Numbered from the stretch's first letter, positions 39,285 to 52,680 are shown. The stretch is 64,000 nt of DNA from Todiramphus chloris collaris (GCA_025345505.1 JANVCC010000030.1:2158123-2222122); one strand, 5' to 3'. Made by a program: numbers and translations. Notes: generated by a model from the sequence alone, not told the origin.

Positions 39285-39660
39285 TGTGAGCCTTGCCCTT
39301 CCTCAGGGAGCCGCTGGCCACCGCTGCCATCCCTACTGAATTCCTGCGGCGGCAACGCTGGCAAAGCTGTAGAAAGACAGTTGGATTAATCCAGCCAGCA
39401 TGTGACGACAGCATGTAAAAGCAATTTCCAAATCTGTAAGACTAAAGCAGGATTTAATTTATTTAGCTTTGTATTTCTAAAATAATACCAAATGATTCTT
39501 GTTTTAACAGAGTCTGTTTAAAAAATAAAAAGTTTTGTTAGTGGAGAGCTGCAAATCCCAGATAAAGCCCGACCGCCTCGTAGTGCTATAAACAGCTCCG
39601 CGTGCCTTCCAGCAGCCCTGCAACTGCACCCGGCTCTGCCTTGGCTCCTGCGGCCGCCAG
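39285..39660 (+). promoter_or_regulatory. GC/CpG-rich islet with a TATA box, candidate intronic promoter or enhancer
   Basis: This stretch contains about a dozen CpGs including CTGCGGCGGCAACGC and GCGGCCGC (39650-39657), against an AT-rich background. A TATAAA (39587-39592) precedes GC-rich sequence on the plus strand, antisense to NAALADL2, in the spacing of a TATA promoter. No downstream exon was recognised, so promoter function is speculative. Confidence 0.35.
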
Positions 39661-40969
39661 AGCCCAAATCCTCTGTTCTAGTTCAGTTTGTTAATCAAAA
39701 GAGACTATTAATATCAAACCCTCTCAGGCATCCTAGCTAAAGCAGCTCAATAGTAAAGGAAAAGAAGCAGTGCCTCCAAAAATTTAGGAGTTTAATACTA
39801 GTATCCTCTATCAGATTAAATTATCATTGCCTTTTTTTTTTAGAAGCCAGTTGATGAAGAACTGCAGAATGCAATCTCGTCTGACCATAGCTGACAAGAG
39901 GCAGAGGTCGTCAGCACAGGCTTGAGCCTTTGAAGTGTATTTTAAGAACTGCTTTCTTCTCTGCCAGAAACCCATGTGAAGGCAGCGGGACGGTTAACAA
40001 TCTAGGGCCACACCATCACCAGGATGATTGACTGGACTGCGGTCTTTCCAATCTGCTTTTCATATTTTTCTTACTTTGCTTGTTAAGTTATTTAACCCAT
40101 AATGTAACAAGACTGAGCATATGCTGCATTAAAAGTAATTCAAGAGGAGTTTTCACAAGTGCTGCAGAACACATGTAGAAATCACCCCTTGTGTTCCTCC
40201 AGCTGTCGTCTCCTGCTCTGGGTCCTTGGAGATACAGACACCAAAACATGAGAGCTATGTACCAACACTCAGTTCCTGCATGCCAACTGCATAACTTTCT
40301 TGTTTTAACAAAAAATATATACCCTATTTAAAAAAAAAAAAATCCTATTCCCTTGAGAAATTCAAAAAAGCAGATCCACATTCTGGGTTTGTATCAGAAA
40401 GCAGGAAATGTTCTCTTATTGTCCTTGCACTCTGGTTAGGAAAAAGAATGAACAGCACTACCTTCTGAGGAACATATTCCACATCCAAAGTACTATTGGT
40501 TTTCAAACATGCACTACAAGATCTTTTCTGTACATGTAACAAACTTGACTGATCTCAGTATGCTTCAATAAAATCTTTGAAAAGACTGATGAAACACAGA
40601 GACTGAAAAAAACACTAGAAAGAAACCACCAAATGTCCTCACCTTACCCTTTATATCCCCCCCTCAAATATTTTTCTTTGTGTTGAACGCTATAATGACA
40701 GTTTGGCTAAAGAACATAACATAAAGTCATAATGAAATCTGTTTCATTCATCAACCTTATTTGTGCTGTATACTTTTGTTTTAAACTTAATGCTTGATCT
40801 TTCAACCATTGGTTCTTGTATTTGTTTCCCATACCTGACTAAGAAGCCCAGGAATCTATTTCCACAGGGAAGTATTTCTGCACTGTTATCAACTAACTTA
40901 ATATTTTATTTTATATGATACTTATTTCAGTATGAATATTGGGCTCAATATATGAACCCAAGCTCGAGT

Positions 40970-41172
40970 ACAGAAGTTCCACCTCAACATGAGGAAGAAC
41001 TACTTTACTGTAAGGGTTACAGAGGTTGTGGAGTCTCCTCCTCTGGGGACTTTCAAGGTCTGTCTGGGTGCATTTCTGAGTGATCTGCTGTAGTTTTGTC
41101 CTACTCTGGCAGGGGGGTAGGACTCAGTCTTCAGCGGTCCCTTCCAACCCCTAACATTCTGTGATTCTGTGA
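40970..41172 (+). mobile_element. CR1 LINE 3' end, about 0.2 kb
   Basis: The plus strand carries an AACATGAGGAAGAACTACTTTACTG segment, in two overlapping short motifs typical of CR1 ORF2/3' UTR, then a variant GGAGTCTCCTCCTCTGGGGA tail, GGTCCCTTCCAACCCCTAAC and the terminal ATTCTGTGATTCTGTGA octamer repeat. It is a short 5'-truncated insertion lying antisense to NAALADL2. Confidence 0.9.
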
Positions 41173-41521
41173 AGTCCCCCCAGCCTATATTTATTTCTCA
41201 TCAACTCCTAAACAAGTAACTTCTGTTAGGAGTTGAGGCCCATTCTCTGTTCCAGAACTGTGTCCTTAATAACTCTCTGGTCATTTATAACACAATCATC
41301 AGATCATTTTGAGTTTTTACAGTTGTAAAGGAACTGCGAATACAAGTACTTCTGGTGCTGGGATTAGAACAGAAGGCAGGTTTCAGCCACGACCACAGAC
41401 AGCAGTGGCACTGAGCACCAGAGCATCCGGCAGTTTTGGGAAGCGTGGTGTAAATTACAGAACTTCAGGTACTATGTAAAATTAGATCTACATATTCACA
41501 TACGCACAATCCCCCACATAC

Positions 41522-41542
41522 ATATATATATATATATATATA
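41522..41542. repeat. (AT)n microsatellite
   Basis: About ten AT dinucleotides in a row, preceded by CATACAT variants. A T13-14 tract inside an inverted repeat follows 60 bp downstream. Confidence 0.92.
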
Positions 41543-41587
41543 GCTGTCCATTCATTTAGATTTCTTTCTATTGGAAACAATCTTTAC

Positions 41588-41626
41588 AAAACTTATTTCA
41601 GTTTTTTTTTTTTTAAAATAAGTTTT
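41588..41626. repeat. Inverted repeat enclosing a T-run, 11-bp arms
   Basis: AAAACTTATTT (41588-41598) and AAATAAGTTTT (41616-41626) flank a loop that is mostly T13. Confidence 0.8.
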
Positions 41627-44600
41627 CCACAAGAACAAAAGGAGTATCTGTATAAATTTCCAAACCACATCATCTTCTCTATCTTTTTAGTGCATTTAGT
41701 GCTGAATAATTTAGAAATAAAATCCCCCACAGAGTCTGTGCTAGGATTTTGGGGAACTATGAACTATTTTTTTGTCACAGGGTTTAATTTTTATAAGTAG
41801 TTTCTAGAAATATTATCAAACAAAAACAAGCATGATAATATAGGACAAAACCATTTGTATTTTTAAGTCACTATTTGCACTGCTTAGCAACACAGCAGCA
41901 CGTTCCATTTGCCTTGCACTAAGCATATGGTGAATAATTCAGTTCCTTGCTTTGTTTCCTACATAGTTGACAGGGAACGGGAACTTTATTCATGACCGTA
42001 TGGCCTTTTTCTAAGCTTGCCTATTTATTTAACAATACACATCACAGGGCCCATCACCTAGGTTTGCATTTATTAAAAATAAAAACATTCAATAACTGTT
42101 ATTAACAAATGTCCACGAAACAAGAAACTCCCCCAAGCTACCACCTTGTGCTCGCAAAGAGCACTCAGACAGCTATTTAAATAATTAAATGCTCTCAATC
42201 TGCACTGCATCAGTCTTGGCTCACGTGTCCTTCAACAGGAAACAGATACCAGAACCACTGGGAACATGTTCTTGCCTTGGCCACAATCATAACTGCAAAT
42301 ATGTGAGTTGCCTGCTGAATCACAGCTGCCCTGCTGGAACACAGAAAAAAATTTCCATTGAAGGCATACAGACATTACCATGGACTCGTTATCTATTTTG
42401 AACTATGAATTCTTCTTCCCATTGTCTGCTCTCCATGTTTTAGAGAAGTCCTAGGCTTCTCCAGTCTAAAGACTCCAGTTCGCCACTTGAACAGAAAGAA
42501 AAAGTGTTATTGCATGGAGCATAAGACAAGTTTTGGATAGTTAAGTCAAGGTAGCATCCTTCAAACTTCGGTCATTTGGTCAGTTCTGTATTATATAGGA
42601 CTACTGCATCAGTCTTCAGCCATAATACCCTAACTTCCAAAGGAAAGGCATCCCAAATTATTTCCTTTCTCTAGACACAGACCTCAGCAAAAATACTACA
42701 ATTCATATAAACTCCTCTCTGAAAAACTTTCTGAAACTTGCTGAAGATATATCAATCTTTGATGGGGCCCTAACCCCCACAGCAATAGCAATGCTTTCCC
42801 TTAAGCCTCACACAACCTACTTACTTAGCCTGCTGGCTAACGAAGCAGTTCAAAAAGGTAAAATGAACAAAACCCTTAAATGTTATCTGCTTACTGCTGT
42901 TAGTATTATTGTTTGCATTCGGTAAAATAACCAACTTTCACAAAATGTGAAGAAAGCGATTAAGCTGGATGAGGACTAGACACTGCCTCGGCAGGAAACA
43001 TCAGCACTCAAATGAAATTCCCCAACTAGGAACATAAATCCTGAAGTTTCCAAGAAACCAGATTTCCAAGCAATTTTATTTCTGAGCCATTTGAACAGTG
43101 CTTTGATAGTGACATATCAATACTTTTTATTTTTCAATTTTATATTTCACTAAAAGATAAAAATATCAGCTAGAGAAGATTTAATCTAACTGGAATATTA
43201 TAACCTTTTCAACTTGGGACAAAATATTTATAAAATAAGTGGAGTATGAGTCAGTATTTTAACTTGGACAGGAACCAGGTCATCAGGAAATTATATGTTT
43301 GGCAACTTGTATCAATTGCATGTGTCCAAGAGAAACATCAGCTAAGGTGAAGGATGAAACTTCCCGCATGTGTAAACATTGCCCATTATTGAGACTGAAA
43401 CATCAAACATACCTACAGACCTCCAGCATCATTTAACTTGTCTGTAAACAGTACTCTAGAAATTAAAAAAAACACCCAGCCAAGCTGTTTAATTTTGAAA
43501 AGCCTAACACTGTGCAAGTTCCAACACTACTGGGAAAAACCCTAACTTTTCACATTTGCTTCAGCACAGCAGCTACTAAACTTCAGAAACCCATCAGCTT
43601 TCAAAGAGAATTGAACTGAGAATAGAAGCCCCTTAATGCAAGACTACTGTAGGAGACTATTATTAAAATTGATTATTATTTAGACAATATCAATTTCATT
43701 ATCTCTGATCGATTCCTAGCAATGCTCCTTAGTAGCCCTGAGTTACGAATGCTGCATGAACAGTAACTTAATACTGCACAATAAATTGCAGTCCTGCAGC
43801 TCCCAGTAAATTTGGTAACAGCCTGACTTATTAGCAGGCTTCTAGTAAATAGCTGTCATAGGTGCTGACTGTAAGGAACTGGATGTCAAAGCACCACCAA
43901 AGAGGGCTGAGAAAAGTCTTTCCCCTCGAGGCTTTGTTAATTTGATTTATGTGTACAGGCAGGGAACTAATTGCTAATTGTTGTAGTGCATACCACGGAA
44001 TTACAGCACTCCACTCAAACGTCTATCTCAAGAGTACCAATAGACTTCAGTTTTATGCTCTGCTGATGAGAGATGCATCCTAAACAGGAATTTGCAAATG
44101 TTGGGTGCTTAAGAAATTTTACAAGAGAATTCCTTGCAATGCCCTGTGCCATCATCTCCTTAGAGAAAACAGCCACCCTCTGAGCATGCTGTATGGCTGA
44201 GAAGTCGAGAGCCAATACAGTTAACTCAGCAGGAGCAAACTCTTGCAGTTGTTTGGGCAATTAGTAGATCGTCCATGTACCCAGTGCCACTAATTAAATT
44301 GTTAAGGTTTTTTTTTTATCTGGAAGGTTTGTTTCTCAGTATCTTTATAAGCAAGTCCCTGAGACCACTAGCCAAAATTGCTGATTCCCCTGGTATTGAG
44401 TTGCAAGGACTGGACAATGAAGGACAACTTTTTCCCGTTTCTGCATCATCTGGTATTTGCCCATTGGAAGAAATTGGCCTAAAATGAAAACTGGTTGTCA
44501 TCTCAGCAGGCCATGTGCTTTTTTTCCTTCAGATTCATTCTGTTAGGAGAAATACGGTTTGGTTATGTTTATAAAACTGATGGATGGCAAGGCAATGTAA

Positions 44601-44766
44601 ATAAGTCTTTTGCTTCTAAATACAGCCTTTTAGAAAAAACCAGAAATGTCTAGTCAAGTATATCCCTTTTCCAGGTGAAGTCAAGTACAGGGTCTCACCA
44701 TTCAATAAAAGGTTTTTTAAATGGTATAGCTTTTAAAACTCCATAAAAGTTTCACCATACATTTCA

Positions 44767-44792
44767 GTTTGTCATGTTGAAACATGACAAAC
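44767..44792. repeat. Perfect inverted repeat, 12-bp arms, 2-nt loop
   Basis: GTTTGTCATGTT (44767-44778), GA, AACATGACAAAC (44781-44792). Perfect arms with essentially no spacer make it a near-palindrome. Confidence 0.92.
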
Positions 44793-45420
44793 AATCCCCT
44801 GAAAATCTAGCTTTCCCAACAGCACTAAACATCTCTAGGCAAAGAAGAGAGCAAGATGTGCTGGGGGCAGCCCAGGAAACAGGAAGACTTAAGGTATCAT
44901 TGGTCCCTCCCTGATCCCTCTGTTACCCCAAGCAGGCAGAAGCAAGGTATTCTAGACCTTTAAAAAGTGAATCGCTCCCTCACCAATGCTGGCACAGCTC
45001 ATTTCATTGTCTAGTAGGAAAAGTAGTACTTGTCAGAATTGTTGTTCTAATTGAGACTAAATTGCCCCACACTTTTCAGCAGTCATGGTAAAGAGATAGC
45101 TAGTTAATGGCCATGGAATTGGTTCCATCTCCAACCCAACCACGCTTCTGCTATGATGAGTTTGAGGCAGCTTCAGCAAAGGTAATCTTATGCTTTAAAA
45201 TAAGTAAGATTATTCTTAGTTGTTATACTTGCTTCTTACAATCCAAAAACAAGTGGTCCAAGCAAAATTCATTTATACTCTCTAGCCTTTCAAAAACTAG
45301 TTTCTTCTCTGAACACGTGAGGTGCTCTACCAACACACAGATGGTGTAAGAAAGCACTCCAATGGGAGAAGTTCAGGTGTCATGTCCTGTTGCCAACTAA
45401 TGCAGAACAGGGCTGTGACC

Positions 45421-45437
45421 TGCTGCCCCCTGTGTCC
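45421..45437 (-). promoter_or_regulatory. CTCF-like core motif
   Basis: Minus strand CACAGGGGGCAGCA matches the strong AGGGGGCAGC core of CTCF sites. Bases before the core fit less well. Confidence 0.3.
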
Positions 45438-46551
45438 CGTGTAACCCCTCAGCAGTACTGAGCTGTCCCTTGCCTTCCCCTCTCAAATATTCACCCTGAG
45501 CCCCTGAATGTTGCATTGAAACAGACACTGTACCACAAAAACTGCGGATTAATTAAGAAACAAAAAAAAATTAAATTCTTCAAAAATTCCCAATTAGCTA
45601 ATCTATATGTTTTGCTATTCCACCAAATACACTTCCTGGACTTTTAAGTTTATAAGGAAATACTCCAAAGCCTCATTCTCAGTTTTCACACTGGTGACAT
45701 ATGATGTCTACCCAGGACCTCACATACAAGACACAAATCCTCCTGCTTCTCTTCTTTAGAGAGAAGGTCGCAGAGTTTTGTCAATCTCACTTTTATTTTC
45801 TTACCCCTCAAAGACAAAGTAAAAAAATATTGTCTTTCATGAGTCTCTTAACCATTAAGTTGTCCCTTTCTGTTTTCCCTAGCACAGAACTATATGTTTT
45901 CTTTGAGAAAAGAGCAGCAAGACAGAAGCCATACATGTGGGCTGTGACAGATAAGGAAATTTATCATGGGACTCGTTACTTAGTATGCTGATGTGGCATA
46001 ATAGAGCTTATTGGATCTAGTTCATTACTATATCACACTGGTGTATTGCCTAGAGAAAATATTTTAAGGCAACACTGTGTACTTCATTTACAAAGGACAA
46101 AGTTATAATAGAAAAATCAGACTTTATTGTAAATGATTTCCCAAATCAAACATCTAAAAATCAATACGTTTTTATGGTTGTCATTAAAAAACAAATCAAG
46201 TGAGAGGAAAAATTGTTCTCAGTGAACCACAGGGTAGATGAAACATGAAACATGTCTTTTCAATGTTAAGTAAACCATAAGCTAAGACATTTCTTCAAAA
46301 CGGGAAGAGGAATTTTATAAGCATATGCTGTAACTGACCCTGACAGGAACAAATTTACACCTTGTTGTCAAGCATTATATCAATATAATGCTTCCTTTTT
46401 TCATCTACAGAAAACCCAATGAAAGAGCTATGCTTGGCAAATTGGGGGGGGGGAAGGCAAATTGAATGGAACCAAAGAAACCTATAACACAGACAAGCCT
46501 TTCTATTAGCTCCTCTGAAATAAAGAAATAACCTATTCTTTTTTTTTGGTT

Positions 46552-46607
46552 AAAAAATAAAAAAAAAAAAAAAAGGAGAAAAAAAAGAAAGAAAGAAAGA
46601 AAGAAAA
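46552..46607. repeat. A-rich tract ending in (GAAA)n
   Basis: A run of A broken by single G residues leads into five GAAA units (46587-46607). It follows a T9 run at 46540-46548. Confidence 0.93.
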
Positions 46608-47484
46608 TCGTATTTGACATAAGTGGGTATCTCGAGCCTAAATTTATCAAGTTGCTGTTGCAGAGATAGCAGTCGGGTCATACGGGGCATCTTTCTTCCA
46701 CAAAAGACACCTCCCCATGTTCTCAGAGCCATTCTTTGCTGGGGAGGTAGCAGGAGGATAAGCGGGAACTTTCACTTGTTTGACATTACTCTTATCTCCT
46801 TTCAAAAGAGGCTTTGTACTTATAAATACACATTCAAAATTATCATGTGAATAAAGAGAATCCCAAGCGATTAAAGAGAGTGTGGGGATGAAATAAATCC
46901 AGAGAGCTCGCTTTGCTCCTGATTACCCAGGAACATGCCAATATCCATTTCCAAAGACTAGTAGGCAGGACTTCAGACATTCAGTAAGTATCTGAGAGGG
47001 AGAGACAGGAGCAAATAGGATGAGCATTGCTTTTTGCAATGCATTTCTCAACTGTTGGCATGACAAAAACCAGAATTTGCTTGTGTATAGGGGATGCAAA
47101 GACAACCAGCCAGATCACAAGCAAAGCAAGCAGTGGTCCAGGCCAGCAGGCTGTACCAGTGGCCATGCAGACGTCAGGATGTAGCTATTAGTTAACAGTA
47201 GCTGTTAACAGGAGTAGGGATAAAAAGGGCCTTTCCTAAGGGAAACAGTCCCTAGAGCCTGCCTTTCTCTCCTCATACCATTCCTTGAGAAGGAGAAACT
47301 CTGCTCCTGCCTGGGACAGCAAAGGCAGTTTAGCAAAGCAGGAGTCTGCAAGTTTAATTCGGTCCAAATCTCCAGAACTGAAGTGTTCTGAGAAATTCTA
47401 CGTTCTCTTTGCTCGTTAGGTCTGTGTTTCACAGGATTTATCTGATTCAAAGGGTGTGAAGCTCCACGTTTTCAACAGGACTGA

Positions 47485-47504
47485 TTATACCTGATCAGGT
47501 ATAA
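47485..47504. repeat. Perfect 20-bp palindrome
   Basis: TTATACCTGATCAGGTATAA equals its own reverse complement, centred on TGATCA. The flanking bases no longer match, so it stops at exactly 20. Confidence 0.93.
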
Positions 47505-50500
47505 CCAAGAAACACTTGGGGATGGAAGCTTCTCATTTCACTTTCAGAAAAAAAGAAGTAAACTCCTTTTCTCACTGCATAGACACTTCTGTTTCTTCAG
47601 CCATGACCGCGTAGGAGAGCTGCTGCTGCTGCTGCCTACTCTCCCAAAGCCCTTTGAAGAATTAAGCTTAAGTTATGGATGGCACCAGGCACCAGTGACA
47701 AATCAATTCTTGCCAGAGATGGATTTAGGAGATTCTGCAGGTGATATTACCAGCTGGAAGAAGGAACAGATATGCCTCCAAAGGACAGTTAGTTACAACT
47801 AGATGTATTATGAAGGGATTTAAACCTCCCTATTGCTCGAGGCAGGGAAAAAAATGACAGTGAAGAAAACATTTGAGTGAGAATATACAGGATGAAAAGC
47901 AGAGCTGAAACATAGGAGCTGCTCTGTAGACTGGATGAAGAGCAAAGACTCTTCCATCTGTGCCCCCCCCTCCAGTCTTAATTATAGAAAAATGCATCCG
48001 AGAGGACTATGCATCTAGCAGTAACCAGGACATATGAGTGTTGAAAGGAATTACAGAGTAAAGCAGAATGAGGCTATAAGAAATTTAAAAATAACGTCTG
48101 AGAGAATCAACTAATCTGAAAAATAAGGTGCAGCTAGAGTTATCATCAACATTGGCACAACTGTCCATTTTTCTTTACTCTATTCAACATGAATCTTTAT
48201 CAGTTTAATTTACAGAAGTCAACTACAAAATTACATCTTCCTAAAAAATTATGATAGCCCCACATTTTCCAAACAAATAAGAACATCTTTCATTTTTATC
48301 TGGTTTTGGAGCTACAAAAATTGAAATAATTTCATATAAAATAAAAATACCACCTTTCATATCTCCCCTATTGAAATGCACTGTTAAACATGCAACACAC
48401 TATTTTTTTTTAAAGATAAAGATGCCAAATTGGATGACAGTAGTTATTATAATCTTAGAGGTCTTTGACAAGTCTGTATTTCTGCTATTTTATGTTCTTT
48501 CATTGCCTTGTCCCTTTAGACTGTTAACAAAATTCAATTCAAACCTCAACTGAAAACACCAAAGTTCTGTTTGCACAAATCTGAAGTGTTTACCATCCCA
48601 AAATATAAAAGCTTAGCAACATATATGATGAATAAAGTCTTGGCAGCTAGTGACAGGAACCCCAAAGGCAGTGACAACGCTCCCTCTAACTCCAGACCAC
48701 GGTGTCTCAGATTTTTTTCCCTTCTCTTCTTCGTGAATGTAGGGCAAGAAAGAAAAAAAAAACCCACCCAGGAGGCAAAGGGGACACCACTCAGCACAAA
48801 TGTCACATTCCATCTTTAATATGGGGGAAATCAATGCACTCATTGTAAACACAAATCTGCTGAATAATTCAGTTACGTGGTGATGACCAGTGGACAGCTA
48901 ACCTGCATCTGGCAGATGCACCGCAAGAGGATGAAGTTACACTTATTCAGCGTCCCCCTTTTTATATATAGCAAGAGGGGAAAAAACAGCTGAATTTTCA
49001 AAAGCACTTGGGTGATATTAGAAATCTGAATCCCATTTTAAGAAGCTTAAAAACGTCGGTTTTCACTGAAAATTGCACTTGTTTACTTTTGAGAATTCAA
49101 CAGTGCAAATTTGTTGGTTGTTTCTTTATTTTTGAAAGTCTGCCTCTCCACAACCTTAAGCATTTATAATAAACTTCAGAGACTTACACATCTAAATGCA
49201 TTCATCACTTTTGAAAACAGAACTTTTCCTATTCTCACAACTGTATTTTGGAGCTGCAGATACATTCCTTAGGGAGTAAGACCACAGACTCAAAGCACAG
49301 ATGACTGCTCTCCAGCTATGCCCTCTTGACACACTGTCTAAAAGGGCTCCAAGAACTCAGTCTTGCCATGGAGTCTCAACCTGGCTGTCCCAGGAGATAG
49401 CCTATTTTCAGCCTATAAATCTTACCAGCTTTGTCCAGCAGTGTTGCCCTGGTATGTTCTGCTGGTTATGGATATAGTTTTAAACAGTGCCCAAGGTATT
49501 CTGTGTCTCAACTTCTACCTGGTCTCTTTTGTATGTGAGATTTATGGATATTTATAAGAGCTTATGAATATTTTCATCTTCAACCTCAAGGCTTGTGGCA
49601 GATAAGTTACACCAAACTTGAACTAAATCCTTTTCACGTATCTTCTGACAGAAAACTGAGAAGTCATATTCATGGCACAAACAGACCTACTGGATTCCTA
49701 TCCAGCTTAGTGATGTCTGCAGAATTATGCCTGTTCTCCCCAGTTCTGACTCTGCCCATACTACGGAGCAGGCTGTTTCTCTTACAAATACTTATCTCAG
49801 AAAATTGAGTATTCACACACCTAAAATGTTAGATTTACAGACTGAATACTTTTAACACGATTTGTCCTGATTTTTGTCAACATGTAAAACAATGTGCAGG
49901 GTAACGAAAACTCTTCACATTTTTGTGGTGACTCCTTTCCCCCTTTCAGGCACCACTGACAACTTAAGTCCTCTTGAAACTTCTGAAGCATCAGGAATAA
50001 ACCAATTTATACTTTTTAACATCATCACTGTAAGCACTTCCCTAGAGGCGGGTGGGGTCACATGTTCAAAAAGGCTTACAGAGATAATCTTACTCAGGCT
50101 GTATAACCAATTAGACAACTTGACCAAGGCCAGTAATTGCAACCATGCTAAACTGCACTGAATTTCTGCAGCATTGATGTTTCATGGGACGCAAGGTGAA
50201 AAGCTGAAGGAATAAAAGTCAACACAGTAACTTTTCTTCCTTAACGAGTTCTAGTATGTCTGGTGGGAAAAATGTTTAACACAGTCCTGGCTGATGCAGA
50301 CAGCCAGTATGGGACTGACAGAAGCGTGCCACACACACTCACCAAAAGCCTCCCATGGAGAAGCTGTACAGGACCACCCGCTCTTCCCATTGCAGCAATC
50401 CACAAAGACAAACTCCTGTTGCCCTACATGACCCTCCATTTCGAACACAAACTGGTAGAGAGGCTTCATTCACCTGGCACAGAATCCAATCCAAATCCCA

Positions 50501-52596
50501 ACAAATTCAACACAAGTCTCCTGGTGCACTTCTGCAACCTCTTTAGCCAGAAGGTCCCAATCCTAAAAGCTTTGTCTGACCACAGCAGATTTCATCCCTA
50601 TAGGAATTCCCCACTCCAGACCTTAAAGCACACTAAGTTCCACTCGGGCAATATGATTGGCATTGCTCTGTCTTTTATGAGTTGTGGTTTTTTTCCCCTA
50701 AGTCCTTTATCAGGACTGTAAGCAAAATCCCGTATCATTATTGAGTCTAATCCAAGTAGTAAGCAAAGAAAATTAACTTAATGTCATTCTCAGCAACATT
50801 TAGTAATTGCAAGCTAAGCAGCTGCCACTTATTCCTAGTAACTCCAAGTATATTATATTGAAAGAAATCTTACAATAACATATATTGATTTTGTCAAGTT
50901 TGGGCTTTGTTTTTCCCAAGTAACATATGTCGTGTGTTCTATATTTGTGGGGCTACATATACACAGGTTTCATTGCAGTAGCTCTGACTCTTGCCAAACA
51001 GATGTTGAGGGAAAGCTACTGAACACAACACAGGATAAAAGCCACCTCAGATCAAAATGCTGGGTTAAAAGTAATCCTGTGAGTAATGGGGTATAATAAA
51101 AGCATTCATTATATATTTGTATACAAAATCAATAGGTAGCTGAGTTAATAGTTGACTACATTTGTTAAAATCATGTTACATAGAAAAAAATTACCAAATG
51201 TTAAGTATTATGTTAAGTAAAGGATAGCAACTATGTAAGTATTCATGAATTATCATTTTACCTAAAGTCCAGATTGTCACTAATATCCTAATGGCTACCT
51301 GAAAGAGTTGAAAAGGGATATTTTTAAACCACTCTTTGAAATAATAGAATGAGAAGTGATTCCCAGTCCCCAGACACAGATTATTGAGGTATTATCCAGA
51401 GACTGACAGACTTCTCTAGAACTTGCTGCCATTTGTGTGATACCCAATCAGTAGGGCCAAGCTTCTTCCAGTACTTTGTCGATGACTAAGCCTAATGATA
51501 GAATTCAGTTCAATTTACTCTGAGAAGACAGAGGTTAATTTTTCAACATTCAGATCAACATTTTCATCACCTATATTCTTTCCCATTATGAAAATAATTA
51601 GATTTGTATAACTAGGAGTCACATGAAAACAGACATGAAATCCCTCCTATCTATTTTATTCCTTGAATTTACTAACAGTGTTGGGTCAAAAAATGGTACT
51701 GACCACTTCAGGATTTTAGGACTGATTTAGCAAATATAATAAAAGTCAACTTAGGTTAGAAGACTTCTGTGGTTACTTCAAGTGCATTTGTGATCTACTC
51801 AAGAACAGTTCTTTGGATGTCCATGATGACAATCCTTTCCAACCTCAGGTATGTTAAGTCCTGATGCTTCTGAACTGGTACTGATCAGAAAATCTGCAAT
51901 GCATTTCCTTTATCATGAAAAAGGAACTTGCCAATCCAGAAGCCAAAAATAAGCTCATCTCACCCCTCATACAGAAATAACTTCCAAAAGTTGGCAGGAA
52001 AACCTAGTTTCTTCCACAGTCACTGCGACAGAAAAAGCAATTATACTCTGATATGAACATGTTATATAAACTTTCAAAGCAGTGAAAAGATTCCACATGG
52101 GAAAAAGAAATTAAAATGAAACCCAGTCAGTAGGTATTTTATAGCATTTTATATTCATAAAACATGTACTGAAGCAAAAAAAAAACCAAACAGTGTTTCA
52201 GAGTTCAGAGGTCATTTTTTTCCATCCTAAACCCACGCAGACTAAAAGGTTTACTTCACCCTATAAATCGAAAACCAAAAGCCAGCACTCACTTCTTTGC
52301 CACTGATTAGATGGGAATTTCTTAAAGCACCAAATATTACAAAACACCATCTAAACTCTCACATTTCGACAATATTATTTGAGAACTGACTGGATCTAGG
52401 ACAGATGGTCTGTCATCCAAATTTCTGTTTACTTTGTATTTATTTCTTTTTTTCAATTCATGTACATTAAAAATAATATTAATATATTTTACCAATAGAA
52501 TGTTATGAAAGCAAAAACTATAATCACTAACATGAATGCACAGTTTTAGTTCTGTATATGTTTATGGAAGCTTCCCAAGCATCATGGAATTAAAAA

Positions 52597-52680
52597 CATC
52601 CCTGCTCACAGCAGAGGGGGTTGAACTAAATGACCTTTAAAGGTCCCTTCCAAACCAAAACATCCTGTGATTCTATGATA
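52597..52680 (+). mobile_element. CR1 LINE terminal fragment, about 85 bp
   Basis: The sequence GGGGGTTGAACTAAATGACC followed by AAAGGTCCCTTCCAAACC and a terminal TGTGATTCTATGATA is the last part of a CR1 3' UTR in plus orientation. It sits about 125 bp past the donor site of the 52806-53307 exon, antisense to the gene. Confidence 0.88.

Noticed and set aside
44015..44260. 81-codon minus-strand frame near the YMDD string
   Set aside because: It begins at TTG after an in-frame stop, is in a different frame from YMDDLLIA and shows no retroelement motif.
47619..47636. (GCT)5 run resembling a trinucleotide repeat
   Set aside because: Too short to call an expandable array; short GCT and CAG runs occur elsewhere in the window.
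50263..50721. 152-codon plus-strand open frame
   Set aside because: No homology recognised, no gene context, and overlapping frames of similar length on both strands.
51790..51850. Possible CR1 3' end (CAATCCTTTCCAACCTCAGG)
   Set aside because: Only one short motif resembles CR1, and the terminal octamer repeat is missing.
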